Positions 55,521 through 64,000 of a stretch of DNA of 64,000 nt are shown piece by piece (position 1 is the stretch's first letter; each line of letters opens with the position of its first letter). The translations under genes and the position numbers were made by a program. The notes under the pieces are model-generated. The model was not told where the DNA came from. It worked only from the letters and a program-made list of their open reading frames with translations, and made no database searches. The stretch comes from Trebouxia sp. TZW2008 (taxonomy: Eukaryota > Chlorophyta > Trebouxiophyceae > Trebouxiales > Trebouxiaceae): positions 1 to 64,000 of the forward strand of contig BDIU01000299.1 of assembly GCA_002118135.1 (NCBI GenBank), written 5' to 3'.

Positions 55521-58500
55521 CTAATCAAATGTGCCTATGCTTTGCTGAGCTAGCTGTTTGGCCCTCACTTGGGCCTGCCACTCGTCAAAAGATACATACG
55601 CCCCCTGTGTGCTAGTGTTGACTGCACTTGTAGACTCTGCAAGGGGCTTGGGGGGCACTGGGGGTGTGGGGGTCACATACTGAGCTATGACAGGGTCAAA
55701 ACCCCTAACTTGGTTTTCATCTGTCGAGTTGAAACTGTAAGCCACATCCCTGTTTCTTTCTATTGAACTGATGCCTTGGGATGCAGCTCGTGGCAATGCG
55801 CTATCTCTGGTGAAGTCTGCATTGTTGCTGCGTGTTACTGTGTGAACTGGCCTCACGTCTGGAGGTAGATAGTGTGGGCGCTTTGGCCCGGTCAGGGGTT
55901 CAAGTTCAGCGTTTCCTCTTCCAAAAGCATGCTGTGCAAGGATGCCCACATCAAAATCAGGTGCTGCAGGTGTTGATTCTGGCTTTTGAGCTGACTGACC
56001 GTAGGGACTGCTTAGACTGGCTTTGTGCACGCCTGGGAAAGGCCCAGAGGCATATGGTAGACTGTCTACCAATTCTAGCGGACGCTGCGGGTTCAGGGGC
56101 TGCTCTGTCTGGCGGCCAGGGGGCTTGGGCTTGGCTGGTAATATTTCATCAGCCTGCCAAGCACTAGACTTGAGCGACGCAGGGTTTGAGCCCTGCACAT
56201 CATGCATGAGGCACACAAATGAGGCATACTTAGGCATATACAGTTGCCAAGCTTCACAGCTGCAACTGATAGGCTGTGGAGCAGACTTGTTTGGACAACT
56301 TTCACAACTCACGGCCTTGCTGAACAAAAACACTGCAGTCATATGTTGCCATACTTAGCGTGCAAACTATTGTTCCGACAGCTGAAAGTTGCACCTTCAG
56401 GCAACAGATCATGCAGTAACTGAATTGCAGCATGCCAGCAACAGCAACTTTCCTGTTCGTCTCTGTGCAAAAAGGCCACAGGTCAATGTCACTTGAAGAG
56501 TTTGTCAACTGTCTCACAAGACAAGCTTGTTTTGCCAACAGCCTGCATTACCTGACGAGAGATACCAGTTGGAGAACTTGTTGCTATGCTTGGGTCTGCT
56601 TGCATCATGTCCAGCAGGGAGAAGGAATGCTGGAATGCCATGCCCATGTTGTGCAGTGGCATGTTTCCCGATGCTGCATCTTCAGTGTCTGAATCCATGC
56701 TGTTGTCTATGCCTATGTCTGTCTGGCTGAGTGTGTTGCTTGTGACTGCTGCTTGCGCTGCTGCAGTACTGTGGTCATCGCTGTCTTCATTTGCCTTTTT
56801 GGGCTGTGACTCAGGGCTGCCTCCAAGAGGCGGAAAATCCATGTCTAGAAAGTTGGGATCTGGGTTCTGCTTTGGCTGGCTGTGCACTGTATAGACATCT
56901 TCACCAGTTACATCTGCTGTCTGCAGCAAAATCTCCTTGTCAGCTGCATCAATGTGCTTCCAGGCAGCAGCAGTTGCATGGTGGTATTGGCTGCTGCTGG
57001 GGTGCAGCTGCTTGGCTAGCTTCTGTCTTGGTAAGGATAGGCTTTTAAGCTTTGGGCGCTGACCACTGGCTATCCTTGCTTGCCACTCAGCCTTGTCCTG
57101 CTTAGTCAAGACCCGCCAGCACATGGCCAGGTCAGAGTCATAGAAAACGCTTGAGGGATTGAGCCTGATGCTGACTTCATTTGGGTTGATGACTTTCCCA
57201 GTGTTGCTTACAAGCTTGTTGACTGCTGAAGCGCTGCCTGGTTTGATGGACTGATGGCCCTTGTACAGCCCAGATGCAGCGTTGCTGGCCATGATCATGC
57301 CCTTGAGCGTCTGTGTGATGTAGGCTTGCTTGTTTGTGGCACTGTCAATGTCCATAGCAAGGGTGACAACTGCACCTAGCTGTGCAGATTTGGGGAGGGC
57401 GGCTAACAGCCCTAGGCAGGGCCCTTGCATGAGGGTACTGTCAAAGATGCCCTGGGTGTACAGCTCGTTCAGCTTCTGCCTGGCTTCAGGGCTGATGCTG
57501 CTTGGAGTTGTCAACAATGGCTTGGGGCTGTTCAGCTCTGCAGTTTGTGCTTTGCCCGCTTTGCCCTCTGCAACTTGCTTCAACAAGCTCATGAAGAAGG
57601 CAGCATTGCAGCGGAGTTTGTGTCTGTGCCTCACATTTGCATACTGCTGCAACACCTGCAGGAGATACTGAGAATGTTCAGCATAAATGGAATTGCAGTC
57701 TGGTTCAGCATGCAGTCCTTGCTGTGATTGCTTGCATGATAGTTTGTGCTTTTCCCAGTACACCTCCCAAATCGATCTGCAGATGGTCTTGAGAAAAGTA
57801 TACACAGATGTCGCTTTGTGATTGACTTTTTCATGTTTATAAATAATCTGGCCAAAAGGCATGCAAACATGCTGTCATGACAGACAAGAGGCACATCAGC
57901 TATTCCAGCTGGCTGGCTCTGCAAGGCAGCTGCAGTTTCAAGACAGCCTCCAACAGGATGCGGCAGTCTCATATGTGTTGGAAGAGTCCATGAGGATGCA
58001 GCTGCTTTTTGCAAAGCTGGCCAGCTGGAGCAGCAGCTTTCCTTCTGGCATGATGGGATTGCTTTGAAATTGCCTAGTCATATAGTTGATCCAGGGCCCA
58101 TGTGAAACCACCACCTGCTGTACAGTTGTTCCCCTTACAGCAGCTGCATTGACCGTCCAATGAGCTGACATCATCTCAGACTGACCTTACTCAGAGACAC
58201 TCCAGTCAGAACGCATTCATTGGATTCAGTTGCCTTCTCCTGACCACAAGAATACCCTTAAGACCGGGTCACATCCGACGTCTCTATCTTGAAAGAGTTG
58301 TACCTGAGTCTGCTGAGAGGCTGGCAGCTTCCCAAACCATGTGATGCAGGATGAGTCCAGCTCATACTCTCCAATGCTGCCATCAGCTTGAAGGTGTTGC
58401 AGCATTGCTTGGGCATCTGGCACCAATGCTGAAAGTATGCCCTCGCGCAAGCCCAGCTTCTTCTTCAGAGCGTCTGTCTTGTGAGCAGCAGTTTCCAAGC

Positions 58501-59510
58501 TCTGCAAAAGGTAACACCAGTAAGTATTGTATTCATATCAACTTTGCAGCGGCGCCATGTATCAGTGTTATACTGCACATTTCTGGTTTGCAAGTCTGCA
58601 TGCTGTAGATCAGGCAAAAGTGGAATATGATGTTCAGCCCTTGTAAACCACATAGGGAGACCAAATGTGGCCCACATGGCACCCAGTTCAAGGAACCCCT
58701 CTGTGCATGATGCACACCAAAGTGTTGTGCAACTTTGTGCAATCTGTGCAGTTTAACGTTTGACAGCATAGTTTCAACAGAAACATAATTTTGTCCATAG
58801 CAATTGATGTCAATATTCAGCTTGAGAAATTCCATCGCACTGACAGCTGACTATAACTGTTGTCATGCAGCGGCTGCACTATCACTTACAAGGACTAGCT
58901 GTATGGTTGCAAGCATATATACCTGTAGCAATGACATGAAGTATGCTGGTGGGTTTTTGAGGTTGTCCTTCGACCTTCGATTTGCATACTCTGATAATGC
59001 CTGGCACTGAATGTCAGGGCTTAGGTTTCTCATGTAACTCAGGCACCTGCAACATGCAAAAGCTGACATCATCTCTGTGAGATGAAGTGCTTCAAAGTGA
59101 AAGTTTGTGTTTATACGCAAATCAAAGGCTTGTCCTCAGCACAGGCGCTGATGAGCTGTGAATTGCACAAGTTCTGAAGACATGAGCAAGCAATTCTCTA
59201 GTTCTGCCGCAATGCAGAGGCTGTTAGGCGCATGAGATGTGGCACATGCCTTTGGCTTTCACACAAAGCAAGCGTGGCTGAACAACGCACAAAGGCTGCG
59301 GAAACACCTCTCATCAAGGTGGTTGCGTGCTATCTTGCCCTCAGCGCAGTATCTTTCCAGCAATGCTTGTGGCTTGCCATCATTTTGGGTTGTGCTGTAT
59401 ATGGCATTTCTGTTGTCGGAAAACCTGTCTCGCTTTGATTTGGCTGTTGCCCACTCTGCTTCAGATGGCTCTACCCTCAGGTAGTCTAGCAAGTTTGTGA
59501 CAGGATCCAT
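55521..59510 (-). CDS. Protein with two hnRNP-Q-acidic/NURR-like helical repeats
   Basis: Five exons on the minus strand: 59510-59308, 59046-58923, 58501-58304, 57655-56552, 56192-55521. Phases agree, 766 residues. Two helical repeats of about 60 residues resemble the N-terminal acidic domain of hnRNP Q/R proteins: LLERYCAEGKIARNHLDERC, then ALSEYANRRSKDNLKNPPAY plus FMSLLQ; and LQHLQADGSIGEYELDSSCI, then VLQQYANVRHRHKLRCNAAF plus FMSLLKQ. In each, an exon junction falls inside the domain. The long middle exon is Ser/Ala-rich with a second conserved-looking part (CWRVLTKQDKAEWQARI) and acidic stretches. The C-terminus is Pro-rich (TPTPPVPPKPLAES). No RNA-recognition motif is present. A role in RNA binding is inference from the domain alone. 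The final exon start is less certain. Confidence 0.65.
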
Positions 59511-61314
59511 GGCCCTGCAGTGAATGAAGACTAGTCTGGCGAGGGCCTGACTTCAGACATTGTTGAATTGCAGCATCTGTTCTGTGCAATGCGTGCAAAG
59601 CACAAGCTGGTGTGGCTTTGATCAGGTTGTTCGACTGATGCTACTGAAGTGCAGCTTTGTAGTCACGTAACGAATGACATGTTTGACTAGCAAACTTGTG
59701 CTGAGGAGGATGGCTGTCTTTCATCAGTGTACCTTCTGTTCTAGCGCTGTCTATTGACGCCTTCGCAACGCGTGCATACAGTCCTGATCGTCCTCAAGGT
59801 TCGCATTCAATGCTCAAAGTTGTGGTGCGATCTTGATGTGAGTAGCTCAGGAAATGTGTCAAGTAGCAGTTGACATGGCAAATTCAAGTCTCGAAAGGTG
59901 TTGCGCTGTCGCAGTAGAGATGTGTATGCATGCTTGATCTGGTAAAAGCCGCAGAGAAGTCGGAACGCTCAAGATGAAAGCAATCTGGTGGTCAAATGCT
60001 TATCGCATTCGACAGGCATCGGATTGCCAAGGCCGTGAACAAGTCAGACTTGAACACGACAAAGTGCAGCATGCTGTTTGATGTAGGGCACGTCGAGCAT
60101 GTTTCGCCCCTGATTCCGGCCTTAAGTCCATTTCAGAGTCCATTTGCAATGTGTATCGCTTGCCTGCCTGCAAGAAGGCAGCATACCTGCGACCGGCAGG
60201 CTGTCAAGGGGCAGGAACGGCAACTTTGCAAAGCCAGTGCAAATATCAAGTTGAAGCAAGTGTCTGCTAGGGACAGCTCATGCAAGTTACAGTGTTTGAA
60301 GCTAAAATCTCTTTACAAGTATCATAGCAATCTCAGCAAGTATTCAGTAGCATTTGCAAATTGATGCCACTTGAAACGGCAAAAATGAGTGTGACCTGTG
60401 TTGTGTGGGCTGGCCAGCAACAGAGTTCTGAACAGCAATTGCAACTGGCAAACCCAGTCACAGCAGAACAGAACAGAATAAGAGGGCTGTAGATCTTCAG
60501 CAAATGTCTTAAAACTCTAAGCAAAAGCTGCAGTGTTGTTGGCCACCTTCTTCACCACTATTGCATTATCAGCATCATCATTGAGATCTTACCCTAAACA
60601 GCTATCTGCAGACATGTCCTCAGCACATTACTGCACCATGGAGCTTGATGCATTCCACAAATCGAGACCAACCCTGTCTTGACAAGAGACGGTGGCTACA
60701 CAACATGTACTGGATCTTGTCTGCTGAACATGCCAGGGGTGCTCTATGCCTGAGGTTGTAACAAAGCTAAAATCTCACCCATCTGAAAGTCTCGTGTAAT
60801 GCTTTATCTGCCCGCATTTACTACCCTCATACGCTAAGTCAATCCTGCAGCCTGTACTTCTGAACAAAACCAAAATATATATACGGCACAAACAGAGGAG
60901 CAAAGCAGCACCTTCAAACAGCATTTGCAACAAGGACAGCACGAGCTTCACTTGAAAAGACCCAGCCTGGGATTGCATGCTTGAATTTTATATGAGCCCT
61001 TTGAAACCTTGACAGCAGACTTGCTGAGAACAGACCCTCTATATGCAGGACTATGTTATAACTGCCTCCGGCGTGACATACCCAAGAGGTCACTCCACGT
61101 ATTTCAGCAGGAAATGTCCATGCCGTCTACATCAACACCGCCTTCACCCGTGCTGTGACAGCGTTTTGACAGGTCTCCCTGCTGCATGGACAACTGCATA
61201 TGATCCAGCCTTGCAAACAGTACAACTTTGCGATGCCTTTGTGGAGTGTCTTGATCTTGTTCTTTATACCAGAGCTTGGCACCCTCTCTCGTCCGGGATG
61301 GCACAGCACAGCGC
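59511..61314. other. Intergenic region between the NURR-like and kinase genes
   Basis: Both flanking genes are on the minus strand, so this holds the NURR-like promoter (next to 59510) and the kinase 3' flank. A plus-strand open stretch at 59996-60364 (MLIAFDRHRIAKAVNKSDLN at its start) shows no recognised motif or splice context. No other feature was supported. Confidence 0.4.
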
Positions 61315-63887
61315 TCAAGCCGCTACTGCCGTACCGTCAGGCAACGGGGCCAGGTCAATTTCGGTCTTGATAGGGACTTGATTGCAGCAGGTGAGAACCT
61401 CAGGCACTTCACTGCTTTCGATCGCTGGTCGTGTCTGCTCCCGAGGCTCCAGGCTTGAAGCGGTGCTGACGCAGGCCTCCAACATGCCGCTCAGCTGCTC
61501 CACACATTCCTTGAAGGTCGGGCGCTTGTCTGGGTCCAAGTCAAAGCAAGCGTTGCCAAGAGCCTGCAAGCAACTCAGCACCTTCACAATCAGCTTCAAA
61601 GCAGCACACAATATGTCAATACAGTTTGTGTCAGTAATCAGGCAAATGCTAGGTCTGAAGAATGTTAAGAACGACTGTATCATCAGTCAATGACAATCAG
61701 CCAGATGACGGCAAAGCTTGTGTGACTTTGGCGTACTATATGCCCGCCCAATTGAGCCAAATGGCAGATTGAAGTCGAAGCAATCAATTCAGAATGACAG
61801 CAATTCTACCGCAAGGGAAATTAGCGCAGCTGTCGGTCATTCAGGTCTTGTCTGCTCATACCTGACAGCTTGCACGACATGGGCATATGATGTGCCCATC
61901 AAAGCAAGCATAATAACATCTCAAAAGTAGTAACAATGACAGATGACTTGGGTCCAACCACAGGGTATGTTGCAGCACTTGTTGGCCACTCAGGTCTCGT
62001 TTGCTCATACCCAACAGCTTGCATGACTTGGGTACATGACATGCTTGCCCAGGCACACCAACTGGCACGTCAAATGCATGACATACAGGTCAAGATGACG
62101 TCAGTCCTACCTCAAATGAACTTGGCACAGTTGCGCACAATTCAGAGCCCGTCTGCTCATACCCAACAGCTTGCATGACATGGGTGTATGACATGACCAC
62201 TGACGCATGCTGAATGGCATTTCAAAAGCAAGACTGTCAGGGACAGATGACTCAAGTCTTATTGCAAGCAAAGTTGGGGCCGCTCAGGTCCTTTCTGCTC
62301 ATAGCCCACAGCTTGCATGAGTTGGGTTTGCAACATGCCTGCCCAAGCACATCAAATCAAGGACATATAGGTCAAGACAGCAGTCCTATCGCAAGGGATG
62401 TTGGCGCAGTTGTTGGCCATTCAGGTCCTCTTTGCTCATGCCCAACAGCTTGCTTGACACGGGTGTACGACATGTCTGCTAAATGGCATCTCTACAGCAT
62501 GAGCAAAAGCAACAGTTGACCAAGAACTTACAGCAAGAGAAGTTGGTGCAGTAGTAGGCCACTCTGGTCCCCTCTGCTCGTATCCAACAGCTTGCATGAC
62601 TTGGGTGTACGACATTCCTGCCCAAGCACGCTGCCCAGCATACATCTCCCACAGCAGCACTCCAAACGCCCACACATCAGCTGACTTGTGCATCAGGCCT
62701 TTTCGCACCAACTCAGGGGGCATGTGCGTGATTGTGCCCTGGGTGGCTGTCTGTTTGGGGTCCGAGTAGATACGGCTCATGCCAAAGTCTGCCACCTGTA
62801 CACAGCTGAACAGTGAGCATGATTGGGATGTGGAGATTTGAAGAACAGCTTTTGCACTTGACAATACAATGAATCAATTGCCACTGCTTGTTTGTTGATT
62901 GGCACTCAGGTGTTGATTGGCGTCATAAAGCCCATCGAGGTAGAGGTGGCAACACTCACAGAGCTTGAGCCGATGAATGAGTTGTAAATGAATGGCCAAA
63001 GTGGCGGGCTGCTGGTTGTCTGCAGACATGCAATGTATACACGCATAACAGCTTTTGCTATCAGCTCACAGCTTGACAAAGGAAAGCGTGCAACATTGGA
63101 CAACAGCCTCTTCACTATCTGTCTTAGCTGAGAACAGCCAAAGAAACTGCAAGTAGTGCTTCAGACAGGCCAGCAAAGAAGAATTTGCGGGGCGCACCTT
63201 GACAGTAAAGCCGCGTGGGTCTTCTTCAATGACGGGCTTCTGAGTCAGCATGACTTTGCCACCTGTCGGATCTCTATACGCAATGGAAAGAGGTTGCAGG
63301 GCGCACCTTGACAGTAAAACCGCGTGGATCTTCTTGAGTGACAGGCTTTTGAGTCAGCATGACTTTGCCACCTGTCGGATCTCCATGCGTAATGGAAACC
63401 TTGTGCGATAGCTCAGCACAACGCAAGGACGCCAGGCTTCTGCAGTCTAACTTGATGCACAGTCAGCGAAGCAGAGGTTGCAGGGCGCACCTTGACAGTA
63501 AAGCCGCGTAGGTCTTCTTGAGTGACGGGCTTTTGAGTCAGCATGACTTTGCCACCTGTCGGATCCCCATGCGTAATGGAAACCTTGTGCAATAGCTCAG
63601 CACAACGCAAGGACGCCAGGCTTCTGCAGTCTAACTTGATGCACAGTCAGCGAAGCAGAGGTTGCAGGGCGCACCTTGACAGTAAAGCCGCGTGGGTCTG
63701 CTTGAGTGACGGGCTTTTGAGTCAGCATGACATTGCCGCCAGTCAAGTCTCCGTGCATGATGTCAATCCTGTGCAGGTAGGCCAGGGCCCTTGCCAGCTC
63801 CAAAGCACTTAGCAGCAGCTTGTGTAGGCCCAACACTCCGCTGAAGTGAGATGCCTCGTCAAGCAACCAGCCCCTGTCGACAGCGTC
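61315..63887 (-). CDS. Tyrosine-kinase-like protein kinase, C-terminal part (gene continues beyond the window end)
   Basis: Three exons on the minus strand: 63887-63675 (71 codons), 62795-62532 (88 codons), 61563-61315 (82 codons plus stop). Phase 0 at each join. Visible kinase subdomains: ALAYLHRIDIMHGDLTGGN (catalytic loop with Asp and Asn, but HGD in place of HRD), VADFGMSR (Mg-binding DFG), ITHMPPELV (APE-like), SADVWAFGVLLWEMYAGQRA, and ACFDLDPDKRPTF (subdomain XI). The ATP-binding N-lobe and glycine loop lie upstream, beyond 64000. The pattern fits TKL or algal Tyr-like kinases. The C-tail after the domain (EPREQTRPAIE) is short and without motifs. It is probably soluble or the end of a receptor-type kinase. 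Confidence 0.85.
61820..62490 (-). repeat. Five decayed copies of the kinase exon 2 3' edge
   Basis: The plus-strand block around the exon 2 end (62530-62620: AGCAAGAGAAGTTGGTGCAG, CTCGTATCCAACAGCTTGCA, TGACTTGGGTGTACGACAT) is imitated near 62390-62475, 62265-62340, 62100-62195, 61965-62050 and 61820-61895. All share CTCATACCCAACAGCTTGCA-like and CATTCAGGTC-like words. Repeat spacing is 120-160 bases. Only the 62530 copy keeps a full donor in frame. Confidence 0.9.
63195..63674 (-). repeat. Three copies of the kinase catalytic-loop exon edge
   Basis: Blocks at about 63198-63275, 63303-63400 and 63488-63605 repeat the 3' end of the exon at 63675-63760 (CTTGACAGTAAAGCCGCGTG, GAGTCAGCATGACTTTGCCA). 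The two downstream copies share long, nearly identical spacers (GCACAACGCAAGGACGCCAG, TAACTTGATGCACAGTCAGC), indicating recent duplication. In all copies the catalytic Asn is replaced (TGGKVML), so they cannot form an active kinase. Confidence 0.92.
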
Positions 63888-63904
63888 CTGCACAGCAGCA
63901 GAAG

Positions 63905-64000
63905 AAGTTAGGCAGCAGCCACAAGGCAGAAGAAGAAAAGCAGGGAAACCATCAGTAGCCCTTGCCAACTTGAGAGCACTTAGCAGCACTTTGTTTACGC
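63905..64000 (-). repeat. Fragment copy of the kinase exon upstream part
   Basis: AACTTGAGAGCACTTAGCAG with CACTTTGTTTACGC at 63967-64000 resembles 63797-63825 (CTCCAAAGCACTTAGCAGCA, GCTTGTGTAGGCC), i.e. the LLSALELARA-coding segment. The window ends inside it, so it could belong to the upstream part of the same array. Confidence 0.65.

Noticed and set aside
56489..56551. Continuation of the long minus-strand frame past 56552
   Set aside because: A GTCAG|GTAATG donor and an in-phase acceptor upstream of the Pro-rich exon give a better model. The read-through adds only 20 unremarkable residues.

Overview
This window is nuclear DNA from an intron-rich, flagellated eukaryote. A chlorophyte green alga (Chlamydomonadales-like) is the best guess. 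The reasons are short exons bounded by GT...TGCAG introns, a plant-type ATG101, a yellow-stripe-like (YSL/OPT) metal transporter, and two genes known from motile cilia (LRRC9 and CYB5D1). Species is not resolved. I saw no prokaryotic operons, CRISPR arrays, rRNA or tRNA genes. All exon boundaries were assigned by eye from splice motifs, reading-frame phase and remembered family patterns. Most models close with matching phases from ATG to stop.

Layout. 0.4-16.1 kb (+): a complete LRRC9-type leucine-rich-repeat ciliary protein in about 23 exons. 16.7-18.8 kb (+): ATG101, with an unresolved middle exon and a Ty3/gypsy reverse-transcriptase fragment plus a large inverted repeat in its longest intron. 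19.2-24.85 kb (+): a classical protein tyrosine phosphatase. 28.2-25.5 kb (-): CYB5D1. 31.6-28.9 kb (-): a secreted or membrane-anchored intradiol ring-cleavage dioxygenase. 37.7-32.4 kb (-): a MysC-like ATP-grasp ligase with a transmembrane N-terminal extension. 38.2-39.3 kb (+): an unknown protein, continuation uncertain. 41.1-54.1 kb (+): a 21-exon YSL/OPT transporter. 59.5-55.5 kb (-): a protein with two repeats resembling the hnRNP-Q acidic (NURR) domain. 64-61.3 kb (-): the C-terminal half of a tyrosine-kinase-like protein kinase that runs off the window.

The most striking property is not a single gene. Nearly every long intron, and at least one 3' flank, contains degenerate tandem copies of the neighbouring exon-intron junction. 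Many copies keep a recognisable splice donor or acceptor, but most have lost the reading frame. Examples are eight decayed copies after YSL exon 10, two before PTP exon 2, three after PTP exon 4, about six before LRRC9 exon 20, and an eight-unit 48-bp minisatellite grown from the LRRC9 exon 15 donor. Intron growth here looks driven by repeated local duplication across exon edges. At least three short dispersed repeat families also occur more than once in the window.

Two adjacent minus-strand genes, the MysC-like ligase and the intradiol dioxygenase, could act on small cyclic metabolites. A shared pathway is only an inference.
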